NCBI GenBank assembly: GCA_029263395.1
Contig: JAJCXO010000026.1
Location: forward strand, 1 to 35,449
Direction: 5' to 3'
Origin: Acidobacteriota bacterium
GTDB lineage: Bacteria > Acidobacteriota > Thermoanaerobaculia > Multivoradales > J023
Length of the DNA: 35,449 bases
A program made the position numbers and the translations under genes. The notes under the pieces are model-generated. The model was not told where the DNA came from. It did not search any database and worked only from the letters and a program-made list of their open reading frames with translations. Positions within the stretch are counted from its first letter, which is position 1. Every line of letters begins with the position of its first letter. Positions 17,211 to 25,267 of the stretch are shown piece after piece.

Positions 17211-18677
17211 ATGAAGACCTTGCGAGTGCTCGCTACGACGTTTCTCCTGGTGGCTTTGGCCGGGCCGGCGGCGGCGGCGGCAAGCGACTACTCCGTCGGC
17301 CCCGGCCAGGCTCTGGCTTCGATTGGTGAGGTGCCGTGGGCGGCGCTCGGGCCGGGCGATCGGGTTCTGATTCACTGGCGGCCGACGCCCTACAGGGAAA
17401 AGTGGGTGATCAATCGACGCGGCACCGCTGCCGCACCGATCGTGATCCGCGGCGTTCCCGGGCCTCAGGGACAGCTGCCGGTGATCGATGGGCGCGATGC
17501 GGTCACGGCGCCCGGTCTCAACTTTTGGAACGAAGAGCGCGGGCTGATCAAGATCGGCGGCTCGAACACGCCACCGGACGGTCTGCCCGCCCACATCGTG
17601 ATCGAGCAACTCGAGCTGCGCTCGGCGCGGCCGCCGTTTACATTCGAGGACGATGGCGGCAGCCAGAGCACGTACGTCGACAATGCAGCCTCGATCTACA
17701 TCGAGAAGGGGGAGCACCTGGTGATCCGGGGTTGCATCATCCACGACTCGGGTAACGGGGTATTCTCCGGTGACTTCGACGGCCAGACTCGCGACCTCGT
17801 CCTCGACGGCAACTCGATCCACGGCAACGGCAACATCGGCAGCGCGTTTCACCACAACACCTATCTGTCGGGAATTGGGGTGGTGTACCAGAACAACCGC
17901 TTCGGGCCGCTGCGTGCCGGCGCGGACGGCAACAGTCTGAAGGATCGCTCGGCCGGCTTGGTGGTCCGCTATAACTGGCTCGAGGGTGGTAATCGACAGC
18001 TCGACCTGGTCGATTCCAACTCGGCGACGGTGATCGCCGAGCCGAGCTATCGCTCGACCTTCGTTTATGGCAATGTCCTGATCGAGCCGGACGGCGACGG
18101 CAATAGCCAGATCGAGCACTACGGCGGTGACGGCGGCGACCCGGGCAACTACCGCCAGGGCACGCTCCACTTCTACAACAACACCGTGGTCTCGACCCGC
18201 GCCGGCAACACGACCTTGCTGCGGCTTTCGACCGAGGCCGAGAGCGCTGACGTGCGCAACAACATTCTCTATGTCACCGCCGCGGGCGACCGCCTGGCGA
18301 TGCTTGCAGCGGCGGGCACCCTTGACCTTAGCCACAACTGGACCAAGCCTGGCTGGCGCGACAGTCACAGCGGCTTGACCGGCATCATCAACGACGATGG
18401 CACCAACATCACCGGCACCGATCCGGGCTTCGCTGACGAGCCCATGCAGGACTACGCCCTACTCAGCGGCGCCGACACGGTAGATGCCTGCACCACGCTC
18501 CTGCCGGAGGCCTTGCCCGCGAACGACCTCCTACGCCAGTACTTCAAGCACCAGGCGAGCGTGCCGCGGCCATCGGACGGGGCTTTTGATGCCGGTGCCT
18601 TCGAGTATTGCCCGGAGATGACCTGCGGCCTGCTCTTCGAAGACGGCTTCGAGTCGGGCGAACTCTCTGCCTGGTAG
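17211..18677 (+). CDS. Secreted right-handed beta-helix protein with FESG C-terminus
   Basis: I start at the ATG at 17211, which gives a clean signal peptide (KTLRVLATTFLLVALAGPAAA); the in-frame start at 17193 would put extra residues before it. The mature protein is a pectate-lyase-like parallel beta-helix with repeated rungs such as HLVIRGCIIHDSGNGV, DLVLDGNSIHGNG and LHFYNNTVVSTR. This fold is used by polysaccharide lyases and hydrolases and by adhesins. No lyase catalytic site is clear, so the substrate is unknown. The last residues are CGLLFEDGFESGELSAW, close to the end of the 15556 fragment, and may be a sorting or secretion signal. Confidence 0.85.
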   Translation: MKTLRVLATTFLLVALAGPAAAAASDYSVGPGQALASIGEVPWAALGPGDRVLIHWRPTPYREKWVINRRGTAAAPIVIRGVPGPQGQLPVIDGRDAVTAPGLNFWNEERGLIKIGGSNTPPDGLPAHIVIEQLELRSARPPFTFEDDGGSQSTYVDNAASIYIEKGEHLVIRGCIIHDSGNGVFSGDFDGQTRDLVLDGNSIHGNGNIGSAFHHNTYLSGIGVVYQNNRFGPLRAGADGNSLKDRSAGLVVRYNWLEGGNRQLDLVDSNSATVIAEPSYRSTFVYGNVLIEPDGDGNSQIEHYGGDGGDPGNYRQGTLHFYNNTVVSTRAGNTTLLRLSTEAESADVRNNILYVTAAGDRLAMLAAAGTLDLSHNWTKPGWRDSHSGLTGIINDDGTNITGTDPGFADEPMQDYALLSGADTVDACTTLLPEALPANDLLRQYFKHQASVPRPSDGAFDAGAFEYCPEMTCGLLFEDGFESGELSAW

Positions 18678-18789
18678 GTCCGCCTGGTCTCTCACCCGAC
18701 TGCGTCCGACCCACCCGCAGCTGCCGGCAGGATAATCCCAGTGACCACTTCGCCACGCTCTACCCGGACAGCATAGCTGTCCAGATCAT

Positions 18790-19011
18790 AGCACCAACAA
18801 GACGACCCGCCTCCTCAGTCGTTTATCCTAGGCCATTCTTGTCCTGAGGACGAGTGGCGACATTCCAGGCTTCGATGAGATTCTGGCTGGAAGTGAGAAG
18901 CTCCTGACCGCAACCCCTCAATTGCCTCGTTGCGCTACTGGCTGCAACGTGATGGGCATCTCTCGGGGCTGCTAGCCGAAGCAGAACATTGGTGTCGACC
19001 AAGAAGGCCAC
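18790..19011 (-). pseudogene. VapC-like PIN-domain toxin, truncated
   Basis: From a probable GTG at 19011 the frame reads VAFLVDTNVLLRLAAPRDAH, with the first PIN acidic residue in VDTN, through SSQNLIEAWNVATRPQDKNG to a stop at 18823-18825. The sequence matches the PIN gene at the window end: about 88 bp (18790-18878 versus 35358-35449) differ at only a few positions. Where that copy has CAC this one has TAA, and homology continues about 33 bp past the stop before ending. The catalytic C-terminal half is lost. No antitoxin gene is recognisable at 19012-19188. Confidence 0.7.
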
Positions 19012-19117
19012 TACCGCGGTACTCGGTGGCGCTCTGCACCCGCCGAGGCCGGCGGGCGCGTACATCGAGCGCGTCGAGTATCGTCGGCAACAGGTTGATT
19101 TGGCACGTCGGCAGCGT

Positions 19118-19153
19118 CACCAGCCGCGGCGCCAGGAAGCGCCGCGGCTGGTG
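19118..19153 (-). terminator. Strong hairpin downstream of the peroxidase-like gene
   Basis: Perfect 15-bp arms (19118-19132 and 19139-19153, CACCAGCCGCGGCGC and its complement) with a six-base loop, 36 bp past the stop at 19189. There is no T-tract, but the position and stability fit a transcript end or a processing barrier. Confidence 0.55.
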
Positions 19154-19188
19154 GAGGACGAGAGGTACCCCGCAGCGAAAGCCGCCGT

Positions 19189-21153
19189 TCAGGGCAGCAC
19201 GAGCTCTTCGGCGACCTCTTCCTTGAGCTCGATTGCCTTCGCCAGCAGGAAGTTGCGCACCGGCCTGCTGTTGAACTTCGAGGCTTTGTGCTCGAGTTGA
19301 TAGGCGAAGTGGAGCTTGTCGCTGAGCACCGGATAGAGGAAGCGCTCGTCGAAGACCTGGAAGCCGTCCTGGGTGTCGAACGCGGCCAGCGATGCGAGGC
19401 GTTTCGAGGTCTGTCGGTCGCTCTCGTCGCGCGCCGCTTCGGCGACCAGGTTCGAGGCGCGGATGTTCTCGAGCACGTTCATCACGCGCAGGAAGGTCGC
19501 GATCGCCTCCACCTCGGTCGAGGCGAGGTTCGAGCGCAGACCGCCGGCGCCCGAGTTGCCGAAGGCGTCCGAGTTATAGAAGGCGATCGCCTCCTCGATC
19601 GTCTGCACCGCGTTGTTGTGGAAGAACGGCGCGGTGTCGACTGCCTCGATGATCGGCTGGCTGTTGAAGCGTCGCTCGTTGCCATCGTCGGGATCGATCG
19701 TGCCGAAGCCGAGGAACTCGCCGCTGTCGGGATCGAAGAGCGGCGTTGTGCCGAAGCCTCCATCGGGGTTGAGCGAGCCGGGCTGGATGAGCTCGGCCGG
19801 GTGTTCGGGGAGCGAGCTGATGCCGATGTCGAAGTTGGAGTTGAGCGCCGGGTCGGGGCCGTTGGCCCCCGCCTGCGCATGGCAGAAAGTGCAGTTGGCG
19901 CGCCCGATCGCGAGCTCGAGGAAGAGCTCGCGGCCACGATCGGCGATCGGCCCCGAAAGGGTCAGCGCCGTGAGGTCGGGGTTGTCCTGGCGGCCGAGCG
20001 CGAGCGTGAAGGCCTCGAGCGCGTCGAGCTCCTCGTCGGTCGGTAGCCGGAAGTCGATCCCGGGGGTGCGCTCCAGCGAGGCGGTCATGTGCTGCGTGAT
20101 GGCGCCGATCGGGAACTCGCGCAGCGTGCCGCCGCCCGGCGAGCCGTCGCCGCCCCAGCCGGTGCGCTGCAGCGGCGGCACCGCCTGGTTGCCCGGCTCG
20201 AGGTAGCGCGACAGCCCGAGCAGATGCTGCGGCGGGCGCAGCACCGCGGGGTTGTCGAAGCCGTCGGCGTTGACTTGGATCAGCCCGAGCTCGCGCAGCA
20301 GCTGCGAGTTCTCGAGTTCGGCGAGCGCTGGCACCTGCTCGGCGACGAAGAGCGGATCCGAGTTGTCGAGTTCGGAGATGAAGCGGGGATCGATGGTGAA
20401 GTTGTTCTCCGCCGGATGGCAGCTGGCGCAGGTGCGCCCGTTTCCGTCGAAGGTCTCATTGAAGAAAAGATCGGCGCCGAGCGCAATCAGCGGGTCCATG
20501 CTGTTGAACGGCGAGTCAGCAAAGGCCGCCTGTGGCCCGAAGCTGGAGCGCTCGCCGCCGGCGGTCATGCGACCACCCCAGATGTAGCGCCGCTCGAAGA
20601 GCGTCGGCGCGCCGCTGAGGACCAGCCCCTGCTCGGGCCGCTGCCCGGCGCGGGTGAGGACCACCAGGTCGAGCTCGAAGCGATCAAAGAAGTCGGGCTC
20701 GAGCGTCGTTTCGAGCGTCGCGCCGCTGCTCTGGGCGACGAGTTCGCCGAGGGGCCGAGTGCGGTCTCCCGTCTCGGGAAGCACCGAGCGACCTTCGCCG
20801 GGCTGGTTGTCGACCAGCCACAGTTCCCATGCGGAGCCGGAGGGGAGCCCGTAGACCTCGGCCTCGATCCGCCCCGCCTCGACGTCGATCCGCGTCAGGC
20901 CGCGCGCCGCGATCCGCTCGCTCGACAGTCCCTTGGCCCAGCCGATCGGAACGACCAGGTTGTTGCCGCCGCCGTTGTTGGCGAATCCCACCGACCATTC
21001 GGCGTAGCGCGCGTCGAGCACCTCGGCGCGCGCCAGACGCACCTCAGGGATCTGCTCAAGCGGCGTCTCCCAGGTCGGCCCAAAGAGCCAGATCCCTACT
21101 AGCGCGAGAACGGTGAACGTGATGGCGATCTTGCTGCGGCTTCTATCTCTCAT
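19189..21153 (-). CDS. Membrane-anchored di-haem cytochrome c peroxidase-like (MauG family) protein
   Basis: I choose the ATG at 21153: GAGGAGG lies eight bases upstream and the frame then opens with a signal or anchor helix (KIAITFTVLALVGIWLF). The longer open frame to 21294 lacks a site. The 654-residue protein has a roughly 170-residue N-terminal domain I do not recognise, then a peroxidase-like part with two haem-binding CXXCH motifs, CASCH (about residues 242-246) and CTFCH (about 421-425). Downstream text such as AVDTAPFFHNNAVQTIEEAI is typical of bacterial CCP/MauG proteins, where His and Met supply distal haem ligands. It would act in the periplasm on peroxide or a protein substrate. 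No cytochrome maturation genes are nearby. Confidence 0.85.
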   Translation of the reverse strand: MRDRSRSKIAITFTVLALVGIWLFGPTWETPLEQIPEVRLARAEVLDARYAEWSVGFANNGGGNNLVVPIGWAKGLSSERIAARGLTRIDVEAGRIEAEVYGLPSGSAWELWLVDNQPGEGRSVLPETGDRTRPLGELVAQSSGATLETTLEPDFFDRFELDLVVLTRAGQRPEQGLVLSGAPTLFERRYIWGGRMTAGGERSSFGPQAAFADSPFNSMDPLIALGADLFFNETFDGNGRTCASCHPAENNFTIDPRFISELDNSDPLFVAEQVPALAELENSQLLRELGLIQVNADGFDNPAVLRPPQHLLGLSRYLEPGNQAVPPLQRTGWGGDGSPGGGTLREFPIGAITQHMTASLERTPGIDFRLPTDEELDALEAFTLALGRQDNPDLTALTLSGPIADRGRELFLELAIGRANCTFCHAQAGANGPDPALNSNFDIGISSLPEHPAELIQPGSLNPDGGFGTTPLFDPDSGEFLGFGTIDPDDGNERRFNSQPIIEAVDTAPFFHNNAVQTIEEAIAFYNSDAFGNSGAGGLRSNLASTEVEAIATFLRVMNVLENIRASNLVAEAARDESDRQTSKRLASLAAFDTQDGFQVFDERFLYPVLSDKLHFAYQLEHKASKFNSRPVRNFLLAKAIELKEEVAEELVLP

Positions 21154-21716
21154 GCGAGTCCTCCTCAGTGCTGAGGCTCGGCGCCCGAAGCGATACAACA
21201 CTCCGGTCCGTGCCCGAGGCCGGTTGTCGAACGCGGGGGGCGCGGCACGACCGCTTTCCGGGATCGACCAATGATTGAGTGCAAACTTATTCAAGTCTAT
21301 GGCGTGGAGAGGGAAATGCCAAGCGATATGGCGTTACGAAAACTCTACGCGGCTCACCACAGTCGCGCGTAGTCCCCTGGCTTCTGCTCGGCGACGTTCT
21401 TGAGCTTCCTTGGACGCAACGATCGGTTTTTGACCCTTTCAGCAGTCAGAAACTGACCCACCAGGGAGACAAGATAATTTTCGGCCAAAGCCCTCAAACT
21501 CTTGAGCAAAGGGCGTTTGGACGAAAAATGTAAGTGGGGACAACCAGCCGAGGTGGGTCTCGTTCCGATTGTTGAAAGGGGCAAACTCTGAGTGTTGCCA
21601 ATAGCGATAGCGCATCGATGGATTACTGAATGACTACCACCGCGAGGCCGCCTGAAACCTCGGCTGATCTTTTGCACCCTACGGGGCAAGTCGTCGACCA
21701 CTCCAAACCACGGATT
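21154..21716. other. Intergenic region with transposase remnant
   Basis: Between two minus-strand genes. The only recognisable element is a transposase 3'-end remnant at 21612-21686. The rest, including two open frames of about 85-115 codons, shows no recognisable domain. Confidence 0.5.
21612..21686 (+). mobile_element. Transposase C-terminus and IS-end remnant
   Basis: The plus strand reads RIDGLLNDYHREAA and a stop, an ending seen in insertion-sequence transposases, followed by sequence close to 34740-34779 (TTTTGCACCxTACGGGG). In-frame stops lie immediately upstream, so only the 3' end survives. The IS family is not determined. Confidence 0.5.
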
Positions 21717-23363
21717 CTATGGGAGGTAAGACTTATCGGGAGCCACACGGAGACGACTCAAGGTCTCCGGCTCTCCGTACTCCCAGACCGTTCGCGTGGG
21801 GCGGCTGGACCGGTATCGAGACAGGCGGGCTCGAGCTGCCGTGGGGTCGATTCGCCCACTCCCCTCGACGGCCTGGACAGCGCCCTCTTGCCAACGCACT
21901 GCGTCGGAGAACTGGCCCAATGCGGCGTATGCCATCGCTAGGGTTTCGATCTGTTGAAAGTGGACCCGGGACCGTTGCGGGAAGCTCACGAGATCGAGCG
22001 CCCGGCGTCCGTCCCGCAGGCCTTCGACCGGGCTCGTCGCCAGAATTCTCGCGAGGAGGTGGTGGAGCGCCTTGGCCTCAGGCTGATTCACGGTGGCCGA
22101 CTCCAACTCGGCCAAAGATGACTCCCAGCGGCCTTCCCGAAGCTGGCACACGACGTGTCCAAATCTTGCATTGGCGTGTGTCGGTTCAGAATCAAGGACC
22201 CGCGCATAGTGCTGGAGAGCCGTTTCACAGTGCCCTGTGCTGCGTTCCAGGGACGCTAGACGGAATCGGGCCCATCGGAAGTCCGGGTCCAGCTGGAGGG
22301 CGCGGAGAAAGTGCGCGCGTGCTGCTTCTGGGGAGGCGGCTTCCGCGAGGACGCCGAGCTGATAGTGAATCGGCGGGTAGCCCTGTAAGCCTTCAACAGC
22401 CAGGAGGAGGTGCTCGCGCGCGGCGTCCGAATCACCCAGTCGTCGTTCGATCAGTCCGAGCAAGAAGTGGACATGCGGATCCTCACCGTCGTCCGCCAAC
22501 AGGTCGACCAACCCCTGTTTGGCTTCCTCGGACCGTCCTGCCTCGAAGAGGCGCTCTGCGGCTTTCAGTCTCGTCGTGCTCCGCTCGCGCCGTAGCTGCT
22601 CGACGTCTGCCATCCACGGATCGTCAAGAGGAAGCACAACACGATCGTCATTGCCTCGGATACGGGCGCGATCCAGGTGGTGGCGGGCAAGCTCCAGGTC
22701 TCCGGCATCCCGAGCCGCCATCGCGAGGGCGTAGTGGACCGAGGTCGCATGGGGTACCTCCTGGAGAATCGCCCGAAAGGCCTCGATCGCGCTCTGCAAA
22801 TCTCCCCGTTCTCTCGCCAGCCGTGCCAGCCCGTTTCGTGCACGGTGACACCTGGGAGCCAACTCCAGGGCGCGGTCGAAGTGACCGTTCGCTTTGTCAT
22901 GGGAGCCGAGCTCGAGCTCGACTTCTCCTAGCGCAACGAAGGCTGGAACGTAGTCCGCCGCTTCGATCACGGAGAGCAGGAGATCCCGGGCCTCTTCGAT
23001 CTCGTCGAGACGGAGGGCGATCGTCGCCTGGAGGTATCGCCAGGTGGGCTCGGTGGGCTCGAGCCGAGTGGCGTTCCGATATCCGGCCATGGCAGTGGAA
23101 AGGAACCGATGGGCGTGGAACCAATTGGCGAGATCGGCCCAGGCCCGAGCGCGGTCGGCGCGCGAAGAATCCCCCTGAATGTCGACCACCGCCAGGGTCT
23201 CCCGTCGACTTTCGTATTGGTGCCGGATCTGTGGCTCCATCGAGGCGAGCCCTCTCGGCTCCGGGATCTCTTCCAGGACCGGCTGTGGGTCGCCGCAGGC
23301 CAGGCCGAAGAGAACCAGGCTCAGGCCTAGAATCGTGGCGATCCGCAGGCCCAGGGAACTCAA
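21717..23363 (-). CDS. TPR-repeat lipoprotein
   Basis: The best start is TTG at 23363. It overlaps the upstream gene's stop as TTGA, has an AGGAG six to ten bases before it, and gives a short signal peptide with lipobox LFGLAC. The open frame continues to 23456, but that would overlap the CRTAC1 gene by about 100 bp. About nine to ten tetratricopeptide repeats fill the 548-residue protein (for example DKANGHFDRALELAPRCHRA, AARAHFLRALQLDPDFRWAR, ALQHYARVLDSEPTHANARF). TPRs mediate protein-protein contact. Translational coupling to the CRTAC1 lipoprotein suggests the two are made in similar amounts and may work together on the periplasmic or outer surface. Confidence 0.85.
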   Translation of the reverse strand: MSSLGLRIATILGLSLVLFGLACGDPQPVLEEIPEPRGLASMEPQIRHQYESRRETLAVVDIQGDSSRADRARAWADLANWFHAHRFLSTAMAGYRNATRLEPTEPTWRYLQATIALRLDEIEEARDLLLSVIEAADYVPAFVALGEVELELGSHDKANGHFDRALELAPRCHRARNGLARLARERGDLQSAIEAFRAILQEVPHATSVHYALAMAARDAGDLELARHHLDRARIRGNDDRVVLPLDDPWMADVEQLRRERSTTRLKAAERLFEAGRSEEAKQGLVDLLADDGEDPHVHFLLGLIERRLGDSDAAREHLLLAVEGLQGYPPIHYQLGVLAEAASPEAARAHFLRALQLDPDFRWARFRLASLERSTGHCETALQHYARVLDSEPTHANARFGHVVCQLREGRWESSLAELESATVNQPEAKALHHLLARILATSPVEGLRDGRRALDLVSFPQRSRVHFQQIETLAMAYAALGQFSDAVRWQEGAVQAVEGSGRIDPTAARARLSRYRSSRPTRTVWEYGEPETLSRLRVAPDKSYLP

Positions 23364-25207
23364 GGACTCTCCTGAGAACGTTCTGAGCCCTTGACGAGAG
23401 TATGGTACCGACCGACGGCTAGGTGCGCGAAGAGCTCGGTGGCCCCGTCGGGCCATTCCACCCGGACTCGGACCGCAGCCGGGGCACTTTCTAGGTCACC
23501 TAACCCGAACAGCACCCGCGAGTCGCCGGCAGAAAGGTAGCTGGCTCCGGTCCGAACCCGCCGCACCCGCGGAGGCGCCCCGTCTAGCAGCAGCTCAACG
23601 CGTGTCCCGAGCATGTCCCGCTGGCCTGCCATTCCAACGAGCCGCAGGCCGACCCAAGCTCGATCCTGACCAACGCGATTGATCAGCAGACGAGCCGGCC
23701 CTCCGGCATTGAACACCACCAGATCCGGATCGCCGTCGTTGTCGACGTCGCCGACTGCGAGACCGCGGCTCGTCTCGGCGTGAGTGAAGGAGTCTCCGGC
23801 TCGGCTCGTGACGTCCTCGAAGTCCGGCGAGCCGTCCCGGTCCCCTCCCCGATTCAGGAACAGCTGATTGGGTTGATCGTAGGGAAAGCTGTCGCCGACC
23901 GCTTCCAATTCTGGAACCGCCGCGACCGCACCGTGAACGGCCGCAAGATCGAGCCAGCCGTCATTGTCGACGTCGAGGATTACCGTACCGAAGCCGGTGT
24001 ATGGGGTGCTCTGGCGCATCCCGGCAACCCGGCTCCGATCCGAGAACATGCCCCCGCCGTCATTGAGATAGACGGTGTTGGTATCGCCCACGAGATGGGT
24101 CATGAAGAGATCTTCGTCCCCGTCGTTGTCGAGGTCCCCAACGTCTACGCCCATGCTGGCCTGTGCCTTCCCTTCGAAGTCCAGAGCGCTGCCGGTGAGA
24201 AGCCCCCAGTCCTCGAAGCCGAGGTGCTGGTCGGGTCCGGGACCTCGGTTGTGCCAGAGCTGGTTCGGCATCAGGTCGTTGGCGACGTAGAAGTCGATCC
24301 ATCCGTCGGAGTCGAAGTCGGCGGCAACGACACCGAGGCCAGACCCGCCGTCGCTCGCCAACAACCCCGCCCGGGCGGTCACGTTCACGAACGTGCCGTC
24401 TCCCAGGTTTCGGAACAAGCGATCGTGTTCGCCAGAGTACGCTTGCGGGCCGCAATAGTCGGTACGCCCTGTCGGTCCCCGACACACGCGGTGCGAGCCG
24501 ATTCGGTAGTCGACGTACGTTGTCACGAAGAGATCGAGCCAGCCGTCGCGGTCGAAGTCGAGGAAGATCGCGCTTGTCGACCAGCGGGAATCATCGACGC
24601 CGGCCATCAAGGTCCGATCTTCGAACGTCCCGTCCCCTCGGTTGCGCCAGAGCTGATTCGATCCGAAGTTCGTGACGTAGAGATCTGGCCACCCGTCGTT
24701 GTCAATGTCGCCGACCGCCACCCCCATGCCATAGCCGTTCGACGCGAGACCGCTCGCTTCCGTTGCGTCCCGCCAGGTCACCGGACTGCCCGTGGATCCA
24801 GCGGAGGGGTTCGCCTCGGAGAGGTAGAGACGATCGTGAAGAGGTCCGGCGGGCGGGACGATGGCGGCCGGCGGTAGGCTGCCATCTAGCGTAGTGCCTT
24901 GGACGGCATAGAGGTCGAGGTCGCCATCCCCATCAACGTCAACCAGTGCGCCTCCAGGGCCGCCCACCTCTGGGAAGTAGTAGCGTCCCGTCGCGCCGTT
25001 GTAATGCAGGAAATCGAGCCCAGAAGCCTCCGTCTCGTCTGTGAAGAGGAGCTGCTCCTCGCCCTGGTCTTCGGGCGCTCCTGAGATCGAGGAAGACTCA
25101 CCGCAGCCCCAGATTGATATCATCATGACCACGAGGAGCAACTTCGGGCCAGTTCGCGAAACCGAGCCCGGTTGGTGGCTCTGCTCGCGGAATGGATCTG
25201 ACTTCAT
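23360..25207 (-). CDS. CRTAC1-family FG-GAP/ASPIC-UnbV lipoprotein
   Basis: A complete 615-residue member. It starts at an ATG preceded by GGAGGG; the signal peptide carries a lipobox (SIWGC). The propeller has FG-GAP/VCBS repeats with calcium loops DVDGDGDLDLYA, DIDNDGWPDLYV, DFDRDGWLDLFV, DFDSDGWIDFYV, DLDNDGDEDLFM, DVDNDGWLDLAA and DVDNDGDPDLVV, seven in all, fitting a seven-bladed propeller. The C-terminal ASPIC/UnbV domain (about residues 520-600) shows GTRVELLLDG, LFGLGDLE and VRVEWPDGATE. Members are common in Acidobacteriota and Planctomycetota; their role is not settled and is usually guessed to be binding. It lies between the SdrD-B-repeat gene (60-bp gap) and the TPR lipoprotein (stop/start overlap). 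Confidence 0.88.
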   Translation of the reverse strand: MKSDPFREQSHQPGSVSRTGPKLLLVVMMISIWGCGESSSISGAPEDQGEEQLLFTDETEASGLDFLHYNGATGRYYFPEVGGPGGALVDVDGDGDLDLYAVQGTTLDGSLPPAAIVPPAGPLHDRLYLSEANPSAGSTGSPVTWRDATEASGLASNGYGMGVAVGDIDNDGWPDLYVTNFGSNQLWRNRGDGTFEDRTLMAGVDDSRWSTSAIFLDFDRDGWLDLFVTTYVDYRIGSHRVCRGPTGRTDYCGPQAYSGEHDRLFRNLGDGTFVNVTARAGLLASDGGSGLGVVAADFDSDGWIDFYVANDLMPNQLWHNRGPGPDQHLGFEDWGLLTGSALDFEGKAQASMGVDVGDLDNDGDEDLFMTHLVGDTNTVYLNDGGGMFSDRSRVAGMRQSTPYTGFGTVILDVDNDGWLDLAAVHGAVAAVPELEAVGDSFPYDQPNQLFLNRGGDRDGSPDFEDVTSRAGDSFTHAETSRGLAVGDVDNDGDPDLVVFNAGGPARLLINRVGQDRAWVGLRLVGMAGQRDMLGTRVELLLDGAPPRVRRVRTGASYLSAGDSRVLFGLGDLESAPAAVRVRVEWPDGATELFAHLAVGRYHTLVKGSERSQESP

Positions 25208-25267
25208 CCGGACTGCCCTCCGAAGGCCGACGAATGAAGCCTGTCGCGCGCCATACTCTCGTCGCGT

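Noticed and set aside
17169-18368. 399-codon open frame on the minus strand
   Set aside because: It is the antisense shadow of the beta-helix gene at 17211-18677, which has a signal peptide, repeats and a known fold. The shadow has no recognisable domain.
18766-18782. GGACAGC-ATA-GCTGTCC inverted repeat as a terminator of the beta-helix gene
   Set aside because: The stem is only 7 bp with a 3-base loop, about 90 bp past the stop, and no T-tract follows. It could be chance or an operator remnant.
19288-21102. Long plus-strand open frames (252 and 337 codons)
   Set aside because: Antisense to the CXXCH-bearing peroxidase-like gene; composition is Arg/Glu/Val-rich as expected of GC-rich shadow frames.
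21719-23386. 555-codon plus-strand open frame
   Set aside because: Antisense of the TPR lipoprotein gene; Gly/Pro/Arg-rich, with no domain.
23780-24877. 365-codon plus-strand open frame
   Set aside because: Antisense shadow of the intact CRTAC1 lipoprotein gene with periodic patterns mirroring its repeats.
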